Positions 1-7,928 of a DNA stretch of 21,021 nt are shown here, piece after piece (position 1 is the stretch's first letter; each line of letters starts with the position of its first letter). Where the stretch lies: assembly GCA_937896505.1 (NCBI GenBank), contig CALBNP010000185.1, positions 1-21,021 of the forward strand, given 5' to 3'. The notes beneath the pieces were generated by a model that ran no database searches, was not told the origin of the DNA, and saw only the letters and a list, made by a program, of their open reading frames with translations. The translations under genes and the position numbers were made by a program. The DNA is from an uncultured Bacteroidales bacterium (GTDB lineage Bacteria; Bacteroidota; Bacteroidia; Bacteroidales; F082).

Positions 1-76
1 GATAGAATTTCCGACTGCCAATCTGGTCTGCAATTCCTAATCGGCGATATTTTTCCATCAAATCGGCGATATTCAT
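1..76 (-). CDS. Probable Fic family protein, N-terminus only
   Basis: This open frame starts at the ATG at 76-74 and leaves the window after 25 codons, beginning MNIADLMEKYRR and reaching a segment GIADQIGSRKFY. That pattern resembles the N-terminus of Bacteroidales Fic proteins, where a segment like QIDYxKFYLYS precedes the inhibitory (S/T)xxxE(G/N) helix. Fic enzymes usually transfer AMP onto a hydroxyl side chain of a target protein. The Fic motif HxFx(D/E)GN lies outside the window, so the assignment rests on a short N-terminal resemblance only. A TATATTTG promoter box and several ATCGGCGA repeats lie directly upstream, and two copies of the repeat fall inside these first codons, which suggests a regulated gene. 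Another small regulatory protein is possible. Confidence 0.45.
   Translation of the reverse strand, partial: MNIADLMEKYRRLGIADQIGSRKFY
39..73. repeat. Two 13-base direct repeats, 22 bases apart
   Basis: AATCGGCGATATT occurs at 39-51 and again at 61-73. Both copies lie within the first codons of the partial gene at 1-76 but in different reading frames: one encodes part of NIAD and the other part of KYRR. The DNA sequence, not the protein, is therefore what is conserved. The core ATCGGCGA also appears at 93-100 and inverted at 126-133. The 22-base period is close to two helical turns, as expected for binding of a regulator on one face of the DNA. Confidence 0.55.
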
Positions 77-92
77 AGTGAATTAATTAAAA

Positions 93-133
93 ATCGGCGA
101 CAAATATAAGTTTTTTTTATTATTGTCGCCGAT
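93..133. promoter_or_regulatory. Inverted repeat around a promoter, operator candidate
   Basis: ATCGGCGACAA at 93-103 is repeated as a perfect 11-base inverted copy at 123-133, separated by 19 AT-rich bases. On the minus strand the bases 108-101 read TATATTTG, which matches the Bacteroidetes -7 box TAnnTTTG, and they overlap one arm of the repeat. A protein bound to both arms would cover the promoter of the gene that starts at 76. Two further direct copies of the same core lie at 39-51 and 61-73. An operator is the simplest reading; a hairpin in the transcript is less likely because one arm would lie upstream of the expected start site. Confidence 0.5.
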
Positions 134-166
134 AAACACCGTATTTTGCATTCTTAATGATAAGAT

Positions 167-1390
167 TCACTTCTCAGGTGCTTGCCAGAAATATTCAGCA
201 TCGGTGGTAATGTAATCTGTATGACCGAAGACCTCAAATTCTATCGGAATTAAGACTACATACTTGTTACCAGTGTATCTGTAACGGCTTTCAGGATTGA
301 AACAGTATTCAGTAGCGCAACTGAGCCAATATAGGTTTTTCGCCATGTAGTTTTCCAAATAATCTTCTTTGGTCTGCTTGTTTTCATTGTTCCAATTGGC
401 ATCTTCGTTCAGTGTCAATGGGCGGCCATCAATAAGGCGTTCACGTACTTCGGCAATGCTCAAGAAGACACCGTTTTCGTCCTTTACATACGCATTGAAA
501 GTCGGGTCAATCCAAATCCATTTTTCCAATTGCGATGACCATACACAGTTGATGACATGGCAATCTTGGTCTCTTGGGTCTTTTGGCATACAGGTCACAT
601 AGCGCGACGGAATGCCCATTGAGAGATACATCTCGTTCAAGGTAATTGCCAAATGCCTGCAGTTGATGCCTTTTCCTGTTGATTTATTATAATTATACAA
701 ATCAATGGCATCAAACTCCGACAAAGCGTAATTGCCACCATTATGACGGATTGTATTGTGCACGAAATTGAGGATTCTTATGATTTTCGACAATTCGTCG
801 CCATCACCTGCAACAGAATCAAGATTGAAGAAAGTGCGCACATCCACAAGGTTGCTGTCATCAGCGGCCTGATAGTTGAATGTTGGCAGTGTGTCGGTGT
901 TTTCCTTTTGATAGGAATTGGCATTTCTAAGCACAGTCAATGGTTCATACTGCTTAATTCGTTCCAATAAGTCAATAAAATCCTTTTCTTTCCTTATGAA
1001 ATCCAAATCACTGTCGTCTAACATGTTACGATAATTTGTATAGCCATAATCAATGGCAATTCTCAAATTTTTCAATGCCAGTCGTTTTTGATGGGTGAGT
1101 GCATAGCAGCAAGCCATATTGTAATAGTAATTGCACTTTTCTTTTTCAAATACTTCCTTGTAGGTCTCGCGCTCTTCTAAAGAGATGCCAGAAGTCGTAT
1201 CAATCAGTAAAATGCTGTTTTCAAGGGCTTTCAGAGCCAAATCGTAGTGTTGGCTTTCGTAATTTTCTTGATACTGCTTGTCAAATGCTTCCCTTTGTTC
1301 CCAATACTTTTCTGGTGTTTGTGCTTGGGTGACATCAATGATAAAGAATGTTGTCAAGATGATGAATAAGGTTTTTAAGTGTGTGCGCAT
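167..1390 (-). CDS. Exported transglutaminase-like protein with TPR-like region
   Basis: The 407-residue protein begins with a hydrophobic signal peptide (about residues 1-23, ending TQAQ), so it probably acts in the periplasm or at the envelope. Residues about 40-145 are helical and resemble tetratricopeptide repeats (NMACCYALTHQKRLALKNL). A transglutaminase/protease-like core follows, with the usual Cys-His-Asp triad: C244 in GKGINCRHLA, H278 in DCHVINCVW and D295 in WIWIDPTF. In bacteria such domains mostly act as peptidases or amide-bond enzymes; the substrate cannot be inferred here. The start is the ATG at 1390, with a TATATTTG box at 1423-1416 upstream. It lies 42 bases after a CDP-alcohol phosphatidyltransferase gene and has its own promoter candidate, so it may be transcribed separately. 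Confidence 0.8.
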   Translation of the reverse strand: MRTHLKTLFIILTTFFIIDVTQAQTPEKYWEQREAFDKQYQENYESQHYDLALKALENSILLIDTTSGISLEERETYKEVFEKEKCNYYYNMACCYALTHQKRLALKNLRIAIDYGYTNYRNMLDDSDLDFIRKEKDFIDLLERIKQYEPLTVLRNANSYQKENTDTLPTFNYQAADDSNLVDVRTFFNLDSVAGDGDELSKIIRILNFVHNTIRHNGGNYALSEFDAIDLYNYNKSTGKGINCRHLAITLNEMYLSMGIPSRYVTCMPKDPRDQDCHVINCVWSSQLEKWIWIDPTFNAYVKDENGVFLSIAEVRERLIDGRPLTLNEDANWNNENKQTKEDYLENYMAKNLYWLSCATEYCFNPESRYRYTGNKYVVLIPIEFEVFGHTDYITTDAEYFWQAPEK

Positions 1391-1415
1391 AGTTTTATTT
1401 TTGTGATTAATGTTG

Positions 1416-1423
1416 CAAATATA
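1416..1423 (-). promoter_or_regulatory. Candidate -7 promoter box of the transglutaminase gene
   Basis: On the minus strand the bases read TATATTTG, a match to the Bacteroidetes TAnnTTTG box, ending 25 bases before the ATG at 1390. A TTTG at 1444-1441 could be the upstream element, although the 17-base gap is slightly shorter than the usual 19-21. Confidence 0.5.
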
Positions 1424-1432
1424 AGCTATTTA

Positions 1433-1957
1433 TCAGTTTTCAAAATCTTTTTTCACCCTAATCAAATGCCCTTCCTGGATTGCTGCAAAACTTATCACTA
1501 TGCAGATTAAAAATGCGGGATATTTCAATCCTACAAATTCGTATGCGATTGGCAGCAGAAACAGCAGAAACCCCGATACCTTATTTGCCGTAGTGTGCGG
1601 CAGAACGAGTTTTTTCCAACAGACGAATCCCGAAACGATGTTGATGATTTTGATGCAGAAAATCACGATAATCCATGTCCAAAGCCATGTCGGAATGTTG
1701 AAAACGGGTAGCAAACGCACGAGGCAAACTGCAACGAAAAGCAGGTCGGCAATGCTGTCCAATTTGGCTCCAAACGGTGTTGCGTTTCCTGTTTTTCGGG
1801 CGATGGGACCGTCAATCATGTCGGAGAGTCCGCACCAGGCATAGAAAATCCAAAACAAAGGCGCAAAAGGCCGACAGAAGAGAAGTGCCACCGAAACCGC
1901 AATTCTTGATAAGGTGAGAAGGTTGGCCAAGTGTAAAATATTTGCGTTTTTCATCAT
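1433..1957 (-). CDS. CDP-alcohol phosphatidyltransferase family membrane protein
   Basis: This 174-residue protein (ATG at 1957; a second ATG follows at once) carries the complete family signature DxxDGxxAR(x8)GxxxDxxxD as D46, D49, G50, A53, R54, G63, D67 and D71. These residues bind the divalent metals and the CDP-linked lipid. It has several hydrophobic segments typical of an integral inner-membrane enzyme. Family members join a CDP-activated lipid to an alcohol such as glycerol-3-phosphate, serine or inositol in phospholipid synthesis. The length is close to phosphatidylglycerophosphate synthase (PgsA), but the acceptor cannot be told from the signature. It lies 80 bases after the M28 peptidase gene, and I saw no clear TAnnTTTG box in that gap. 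Confidence 0.85.
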   Translation of the reverse strand: MMKNANILHLANLLTLSRIAVSVALLFCRPFAPLFWIFYAWCGLSDMIDGPIARKTGNATPFGAKLDSIADLLFVAVCLVRLLPVFNIPTWLWTWIIVIFCIKIINIVSGFVCWKKLVLPHTTANKVSGFLLFLLPIAYEFVGLKYPAFLICIVISFAAIQEGHLIRVKKDFEN

Positions 1958-2037
1958 ATTTTACTTTACAGAAAACTTGACACATAATCTAGACTCAACA
2001 AGGATGCTGATAGCGAATGTATCGGCAATATTCTGAA

Positions 2038-3294
2038 TCAGTATTTCTCGACAAATTCGGTTACCAGTCGGAAGATCTTCTCGTAGGTGCAATCGACGAA
2101 GCGCGACATGTCGTCTTGAGCGGTGTGATAGAAGGGGAAAGTGCTGCCTTCTTCGTTCTCGAAGAAGATGCAAGGCACGCCTTTCATGGCGAAAGGATAA
2201 TGGTCGCTGTTGGCTGCCAACTGGCCTCTGTTGAGCGAATCGAAATAGTGGCCTTCGGCATTCAGTTTCTCGAATAGGGCGAAACCGCGCATTCCCGCAT
2301 CGCTGACTTCGCAGTATTGCACAGGGTTGTCGTCGCCAATCATGTCAAGGTTGATGAGGTATTTGATGTTTTCCAATGGTACAGTGGGATGCTCGACAAA
2401 GAAAGTGGAGCCACGCAGGTTGGCTTCCTCGCCGGCCACCGAGATAAAGAGTATGTCGAACTCAGGTCGGTTTTCGGCATAATGCTTGGCCAAAGTCACG
2501 AGAGCAGCATTGCCCGAGGCGTTGTCGTTGACGCCTGGAAAATAAAGGTCTTTGCCGAGGTGTCCCAGATGGTCGTAGTGGGCGATGAACACGATGGTGC
2601 TGTCGTGTCGCTGACCTTCAACTTTGGCAATCACGTTGTTGCATTTGTAGTTGGGACGAAATTCGTTGTCGATGTCAACGGTGACGCTTTTGGCGTCTTT
2701 CGGGAAATCGGGGCCAACCCACAAGATAGGTTTCTCCCACACCGTTTCGCCGTAGGCCTTATAGAATTTCAGCGGAGTATCCCAAGTGTAGAGCATGCCT
2801 GCGTTGGCAAATTCGGCTTTGCGTTCGAGCTTTCGGAAGTCGTAGCCGTGCTTGTAGGGAAACCAGAAATCGACCACCACGAGGCAACCTTTGTTCTCGT
2901 GCTTGGCCAAGTCGGCGGTGATTTTCTCGAAGTCGTAGTTGGCGGTATCGACATAATAGAGTGGGAAGGTGCCATGAGCGCCAGGCGAGTATTCACGAAT
3001 CACGAACTGGGTGCCAGGTGTGAGTGGCTTGCCATCCACACTCATCTTGGCTTCGCCCGGAAAGGTGTTAATGTCGATGCTGAATGCCTGCAAGGTGACT
3101 TTATCGGCACCCGCTTTCCGGTATTGATTGGCAAGATAGGTTTCGGCCTTGCGCACGCCATCGTTCACGTAACCGCGGCCTTCAAATTCGCTTTTGCTAA
3201 GGTCGCTGACAATGTGCTTGTAGAGTTTCGTGTCTTGAGCCTGCACCGAAAGTGCGAGCATCAAGCAAGCTAAAGTTGTGATTTTCTTGAACAT
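2038..3294 (-). CDS. Exported M28 family zinc peptidase
   Basis: The 418-residue protein has a classical signal peptide (residues 1-20, ending SVQAQ). The catalytic domain of a co-catalytic zinc aminopeptidase of family M28 is intact. Likely metal ligands are H239 (IAHYDHLGH), D257 (GVNDNASG), the Glu pair 289-290 (AGEEANLRG), D317 (INLDMIGD) and H390 (FYHTAQDD). A region at about residues 75-215 between the N-terminal strand and the catalytic core fits a PA-type insert, common in this family. It probably removes N-terminal amino acids from peptides in the periplasm or outside the cell. The start is the ATG at 3294, 27 bases after the metallopeptidase gene at 3322. It follows the restriction locus but has no obvious link to defence. 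Confidence 0.88.
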   Translation of the reverse strand: MFKKITTLACLMLALSVQAQDTKLYKHIVSDLSKSEFEGRGYVNDGVRKAETYLANQYRKAGADKVTLQAFSIDINTFPGEAKMSVDGKPLTPGTQFVIREYSPGAHGTFPLYYVDTANYDFEKITADLAKHENKGCLVVVDFWFPYKHGYDFRKLERKAEFANAGMLYTWDTPLKFYKAYGETVWEKPILWVGPDFPKDAKSVTVDIDNEFRPNYKCNNVIAKVEGQRHDSTIVFIAHYDHLGHLGKDLYFPGVNDNASGNAALVTLAKHYAENRPEFDILFISVAGEEANLRGSTFFVEHPTVPLENIKYLINLDMIGDDNPVQYCEVSDAGMRGFALFEKLNAEGHYFDSLNRGQLAANSDHYPFAMKGVPCIFFENEEGSTFPFYHTAQDDMSRFVDCTYEKIFRLVTEFVEKY

Positions 3295-3321
3295 GGTGAG
3301 TAGTATTTTTTATTCAATTGT

Positions 3322-4017
3322 TTACAGGTTCAATGTCACGCCATAGTCATGGAGCCAGTCTTCACATTCTTTGTAATTGGGCATAACGCTAAAAACGGCA
3401 TCCCAGAATTGGCGCGAGTGCTGCGGATATTTCAGATGTGTAAGTTCGTGGACAACAAGATAATCAATGATTTCTGGTTTTGCCATCAGACATTTCCAAT
3501 GAAAGTTGACATTTTTTTTTGGTGTGCAAGATGCCCAATGTGCGCCTAACTCTCGCACCGATATGTTTGTGGGTTCTCTGCCCACCAATTTTGAAAAATG
3601 AGATACGCGTTCTTGCAAATAGGGGAGGCCTTGTTTCTTGTAGAATTTGATGAATTGTTCGCGTGCCGTTGGCAGATGCTTGGCATTCAACACAAATCTG
3701 TCGTCGATGATTTGTAGAGGCGTTGCACGCAATGTTTCTACGGAATTGACAATTTGCAGATTGTAGGATTTCCCCATAAACAGAAACGCCTGTCCGTTGA
3801 CGAAACTGCGATTGATTTGTGCTCGGGTGACAGCTTTGCGTTTGGCCACATGCTGGCAAATGTTGTATTCGCGTGCTGATAATTCCTTGAAAATCACTTC
3901 ATCGGAACAATCCTGCGGCACCATTGCGTTGACGCTGCCATCTGGCTCAATGTTGACTGTGATGGTCTTTTTGCGTGCTGAACGACGAATTTCTATGTCT
4001 AAACTACCGACTTGCAT
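3322..4017 (-). CDS. YgjP/DUF45-like zinc metallopeptidase linked to hsdR
   Basis: The 231-residue protein has an HExxH zinc motif, HELTH at 190-194, with a third histidine, H200, in KYPQHSRQFW. The preceding WASC segment (161-164) and the N-terminal IRRSARKKTITVNI belong to the YgjP-like DUF45 family (M48-related, SprT-like fold). No signal peptide is seen, so it should be cytoplasmic. Its ATG at 4017 lies inside the end of hsdR, an overlap of 14 bases, which indicates translational coupling. DUF45 genes often sit beside hsdR in type I restriction loci. Their role there is not settled to my knowledge; proteolytic control of the restriction subunit is a possible but untested reading. Confidence 0.85.
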   Translation of the reverse strand: MQVGSLDIEIRRSARKKTITVNIEPDGSVNAMVPQDCSDEVIFKELSAREYNICQHVAKRKAVTRAQINRSFVNGQAFLFMGKSYNLQIVNSVETLRATPLQIIDDRFVLNAKHLPTAREQFIKFYKKQGLPYLQERVSHFSKLVGREPTNISVRELGAHWASCTPKKNVNFHWKCLMAKPEIIDYLVVHELTHLKYPQHSRQFWDAVFSVMPNYKECEDWLHDYGVTLNL

Positions 4018-7000
4018 CTTGCTGATTCCTGTTTTTCAATACGCTCTCATTGCTTTTCGCTAATTTGATCAGTTCGGTGACGATGGATTCACTATTCTCT
4101 TTGAGAACCGAGATTTTGGAAAAGCGCAAGGCCGTTCCCAACTCGCCACGCAAGGCGGTGACATCAGTCGGCTTGGTCCAAAGGTTTGGTATGTCCATGG
4201 CTTGGAGAATCATCCCTAACACTTTGTCGGTGAGGGCGATAATGTTGTCGTGGCTTTCCTCAAAATCGAGGCCTGCGCACTGACACAACTTGTCGTAGAA
4301 AGGTTCTTTTTCTTCGCTCACTACTGATGGTTTCGGGTGGGCAAGCTCTTGACGAAGCAATTCCAACTCTTCAACCATTGCATCCCAGTTGCCCGAATAG
4401 GTAGTGAGAATGTTTTCCATGCGGTCTTTGAAGCGCTGGTAAAGTGCGGTGTTCTTGCCTTCGCCTAACTTGATAGTGATGCGGTCGCGAATCTGGTGTT
4501 CCATTGCTGAAGCCTTAGTTTGCGCACAGTGGTACATCTTGTTGATGGTGCTTGGAAAGTCGTCGGAGAAAATATCGACTTCGGGAACGGTTTCGCGCAC
4601 TCCTGCCGATTTAAGGTATCTGTCGAGAAGACGACGTACTTTTTCGCTTGCCCATTTCAGGTCGAGTGTCGGATCCTTGTAATGCCAACGGATAAGAGCT
4701 ATCAAATAAGCCAAACGTTTGGCAGGTACATAATATTTGCTGCGTGTTTCAGGCTCGTTGAAAAGCAAGTCGAAGATGTCGAAGAAGAGACGCAAAAGGG
4801 CATCAAGCTCCGTGCGGAATTTGATGCTTTTGGCAACGGCAACCACTTTCTCGCAAATCTGTTTTTCCATCTCGCTGTCAGTGCGTTGCTCCAAGAAATC
4901 CTTGATGTTGCCAATGCCTTCTTCTTCAAAGCGTTGGATGATTTTTGTGTATCGAAGTTCCAATTCTGGAATTTCTTTTTCGATGGCTGAGAAATAGGTT
5001 TCAAATTCCAATAGGTCTTTGGCGGCGGCCTTTTCGTCATCGCTGTTGTAGATGCCTAAGGCGCGGTGCAGGTTTTTGGTAACACCGAAATAATCGACCA
5101 CCAAGCCGTGTGTCTTCTCTTTGCGGGTTCGGTTTACGCGTGTGATAGCCTGCATCAGGTTGTGCTCAGAAAGGTTTTTGTCGAGGTACATCACTTGCTC
5201 GATAGGTGCGTCGAAGCCCGTGAGCAGACGGTCGCAGACACACAGAATGCCGATACCCGTCAATGGATTTTCCTCGTTGAAGTCTTTCTTGAAGTTCACC
5301 ACAGCATCATCGTCATGTGCCTCTATACGGGCTTTCCGTATGATGGCATCTTCGTTGTTTCCGCAACTTGAAACCACTGCACGTACTTTCAGCATTTTCA
5401 GGCGTTTCAATGTGACTTCGTCGCGCTCTTCCTCCGGTTTTTCTTCAGCTGCCTTGATGAATTCCGGAATTAGGCGCTCCAAGGCAATCTTGTAGCGTAC
5501 TGCCGCTAAAATTGATGATGCCACCACTTGAGCCTTGAAGCCGTTAGGCAGGATATTGGCCACATAATGCTCCATCATATCACGGGCGATTTTCATGATA
5601 CGGTCGGTGCTCTCAAGATAGGCGATCATAGTACCATATCGGCGCTGTATTTCGATGCGTTCCTCTGACGTGCGTTGTTTGAAAGTGGCTTCAAAAGCGT
5701 TGTCGAACTCTTCTTTGTAGGGAATGTCGTCTTGGCTTTTTCGCCCGATGTATTTGATATCGACAGTAGCTTTGTCCTTCACCGAGTCGTTCATCTTGTA
5801 TGTGTCGATGAAGTCGCCGGCGGTTTGGCCAAAACGCTCGCAGGTGGTGGCTTTGTGGCGCGGCGTGATGAGCGGTGTGCCCGTGAAGCCAATGCGTGCC
5901 GCGTTGGGGAAAGCCTGAAAGAGGTTGTCGCCCATCTCGCCGCCTTGCGAACGGTGAGCTTCGTCGATGAGCACCAAAATCTTCTCGCTTTCGTTGATGA
6001 CCGGGAAACTCTCGTATTTTGGAACGATGCCCGACTTTATGAGCGATTCAAGAGAATACTCCTTGTTTTCGCCAAACTTGTGGATCATCACCAAGTTGAG
6101 GTCGGCGGTGTCGCCTTCCAATTTCATTAAGGCTTGGCGGTTTTCTATGATGTTCTGTATCTGTCTTGTTTTCGGGTCGTGGCGAAGTTCGCCCGTGTAT
6201 TCGGCAGTTTCGGCTAATTGGTCTTCCAAGTCATGACGATCGACGACCATCAAGATGCGGTATTCGCGGAGGTCGGCGATGTGGCGCATCTTGCGCACCA
6301 AGAAGACCATCGTGAGCGACTTGCCGCTGCCCTGCGTGTGCCAGATGACACCGCTGCGGCTTCTCCAGTCGGTGCCGCTTTGCAGTTTGCGTATCATCTT
6401 GCCCACTGCGCGGTATTGTTGATAGCGGCAGATGATTTTCACCATGCTGTCGCCCTTGTGCATGAAAAGGGTGAAGTTACGGAAAATGTCAATCAGGATT
6501 TCGTGGTTGAACATGCCCTTGATGAGCACTTCCTGCCTTTCGCTTGGCTCGATGTTCATGCCATCGGCATATTCTTCGGGGAAGATGTCCTTCCAATTGA
6601 GGTAGAAGTCGAAATCGGCAGAGATGGTGCCGCATCGGGCTTCGGTACCGTGGGTGATGACCGAGAAGAGATTGGTGTGAAACAGCCGTTCGCAGCCTTC
6701 TTCCACATTATCGGCAAAGGGGTCGTCGGTGACACGCTGGTTGGCATAGCGTTGTATCTGCGTGTAGGCTTCGCTCAGTGGTTCCGACACGTCCTCGTCC
6801 TTGCATTCGATGACCACCAACGGGATGCCGTTCACAAAGCAGACGATGTCGGGGATGATGAAGGGCTTGGTGTTGTGGGTATCGACGCGGAACTGGTTGA
6901 TGGCGATGAAGGAGTTTTTATCGTAACGGTCGAAGTTGATGATTTTGGCGGTAGGATTTTCCTCGCCAGTGGTTTCGTTTTTGGTGCGGAGCGGGATGCC

Positions 7001-7282
7001 CTTGAGCAGCAGGTTGTGAATCCGGCGGTTGGCATCGATGAGCGGCTCGTTCACCACGTTGAGTTGGTCGTAGCAGTAGTGTTTCTGCTCGGCGGTAATC
7101 CACGGGTTGAGTTCGCCGAGCATACGGTAGAATTCCTCTTTGAGGACGACTTCGTCGAAGGAGTTGCGCATCGTGTCGGTCGGGTCTTGCGGTATGCCAC
7201 CGCAACCTTTGTCAATCACTTTCCACCCGATTTCGCGGAGTTTGTCGAGGAACGGGCGCTCAACGTTGGTGTATTCGGACAT
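4004..7282 (-). CDS. hsdR: Type I restriction enzyme, R subunit
   Basis: This is the 1092-residue motor and nuclease subunit of a type I restriction enzyme, which cuts unmodified DNA after ATP-driven translocation in complex with HsdM and HsdS. The N-terminal nuclease has D145 (IIPDIVCF) and ExK at E159/K161 (VVIECKDED). The helicase core follows: Walker A TQGSGKS at 316-322, DEAH at 440-443, TGTP at 467-470, TGFDAP at 688-693 and motif VI QAITRVNRT at 711-719. All key residues are intact and the length is normal. The start is the ATG at 7282, 41 bases after the TIR-like gene at 7324. Its 5' half is much more GC-rich than the TIR block before it. A long antisense open frame over this gene is a coding shadow. 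Confidence 0.95.
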   Translation of the reverse strand: MSEYTNVERPFLDKLREIGWKVIDKGCGGIPQDPTDTMRNSFDEVVLKEEFYRMLGELNPWITAEQKHYCYDQLNVVNEPLIDANRRIHNLLLKGIPLRTKNETTGEENPTAKIINFDRYDKNSFIAINQFRVDTHNTKPFIIPDIVCFVNGIPLVVIECKDEDVSEPLSEAYTQIQRYANQRVTDDPFADNVEEGCERLFHTNLFSVITHGTEARCGTISADFDFYLNWKDIFPEEYADGMNIEPSERQEVLIKGMFNHEILIDIFRNFTLFMHKGDSMVKIICRYQQYRAVGKMIRKLQSGTDWRSRSGVIWHTQGSGKSLTMVFLVRKMRHIADLREYRILMVVDRHDLEDQLAETAEYTGELRHDPKTRQIQNIIENRQALMKLEGDTADLNLVMIHKFGENKEYSLESLIKSGIVPKYESFPVINESEKILVLIDEAHRSQGGEMGDNLFQAFPNAARIGFTGTPLITPRHKATTCERFGQTAGDFIDTYKMNDSVKDKATVDIKYIGRKSQDDIPYKEEFDNAFEATFKQRTSEERIEIQRRYGTMIAYLESTDRIMKIARDMMEHYVANILPNGFKAQVVASSILAAVRYKIALERLIPEFIKAAEEKPEEERDEVTLKRLKMLKVRAVVSSCGNNEDAIIRKARIEAHDDDAVVNFKKDFNEENPLTGIGILCVCDRLLTGFDAPIEQVMYLDKNLSEHNLMQAITRVNRTRKEKTHGLVVDYFGVTKNLHRALGIYNSDDEKAAAKDLLEFETYFSAIEKEIPELELRYTKIIQRFEEEGIGNIKDFLEQRTDSEMEKQICEKVVAVAKSIKFRTELDALLRLFFDIFDLLFNEPETRSKYYVPAKRLAYLIALIRWHYKDPTLDLKWASEKVRRLLDRYLKSAGVRETVPEVDIFSDDFPSTINKMYHCAQTKASAMEHQIRDRITIKLGEGKNTALYQRFKDRMENILTTYSGNWDAMVEELELLRQELAHPKPSVVSEEKEPFYDKLCQCAGLDFEESHDNIIALTDKVLGMILQAMDIPNLWTKPTDVTALRGELGTALRFSKISVLKENSESIVTELIKLAKSNESVLKNRNQQDASR

Positions 7283-7323
7283 AATGGTATTTTATTTGAA
7301 TTAGACAACTTGATGCTACAATA

Positions 7324-7923
7324 TTACGAATTTCTTCTTCGCATAGGCCGACTTAAATCATATTGACAACATGCTCTATCGTCGTATGCTTTATCAACCA
7401 TGTATTTCAATTTATCTACGGTTAATTTGTTCCAAGGAATAACTGAAATCTTGGCCTCTGTTTTTAATAGATTATCAATAATTCTATCGGGCATGTTTGG
7501 ATATCGCCTTTCAAATTCTGCCCTTTCTGTAATTGTCACCCAATCATTTTGTTCTGGAAAAACTTGCGATTTTTCACCTTCATGACTAGCGGTAAAACAA
7601 TCGCAATTTGTTGAAGGAAGATTAATGACAATAATTCCAGATTTCTTGTTAATCTTTCCATCATACATGCTTGAATATAATTCCCAGTCAATATGTTTGC
7701 GATGTTTAGTCTCAGTGCCTACAAGGAGAATTGTTACGGACGAATCTCGTAAATATTCATCACGAATAATTTCACGAATCCGCTCATCTGGTAAATCTTC
7801 ATCAATGTCTCCTGTATCAACTGACCAATCTTTGAAAATTTCATTTTCTTCCGCCCAAGTGACCAACGCATCTTTATATGATTGATCATTATCGTGATGG
7901 TAACTAACAAACACTCTATGCAT
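7324..7923 (-). CDS. ThsB/DUF1863-type TIR-like protein
   Basis: The 199-residue protein matches the TIR-like fold of the DUF1863/MTH538 family, the family to which some Thoeris ThsB proteins belong. It opens with VFVSYHHDNDQSYKD (about 4-18). Next come the acidic loop with DERIREIIRDEYLRDSSVTILLVG (47-69) and KHRKHIDWELYSSM (73-86), where W80-E81 hold the place of the TIR catalytic Trp/Glu region. Thoeris TIR proteins make a NAD-derived cyclic ADP-ribose signal on phage infection; that this one does so is inference. The start is the ATG at 7923, 5 bases after the TIR-SLOG gene, and hsdR follows 41 bases later. It is clearly related to the gene at 9878 (shared TKHRKHxDWE), so the block holds two diverged copies. 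Confidence 0.8.
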   Translation of the reverse strand: MHRVFVSYHHDNDQSYKDALVTWAEENEIFKDWSVDTGDIDEDLPDERIREIIRDEYLRDSSVTILLVGTETKHRKHIDWELYSSMYDGKINKKSGIIVINLPSTNCDCFTASHEGEKSQVFPEQNDWVTITERAEFERRYPNMPDRIIDNLLKTEAKISVIPWNKLTVDKLKYMVDKAYDDRACCQYDLSRPMRRRNS

Positions 7924-7928
7924 AATTA

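Noticed and set aside
2005..2027. Possible hairpin TGCTGATA/TATCGGCA between the M28 and CDP-alcohol transferase genes
   Set aside because: The stem is 8 pairs with one wobble, and no U-run follows on the coding strand, so a terminator call is not justified.
2317..3273. A 318-codon plus-strand frame over the M28 peptidase
   Set aside because: The minus-strand product has a signal peptide and a full set of metal ligands; the plus-strand frame has no recognisable feature.
6218..7366. A 382-codon plus-strand frame over the start of hsdR
   Set aside because: It is antisense to intact helicase and nuclease motifs of hsdR, shows no family motif of its own and reflects the GC-rich codon use of that gene.
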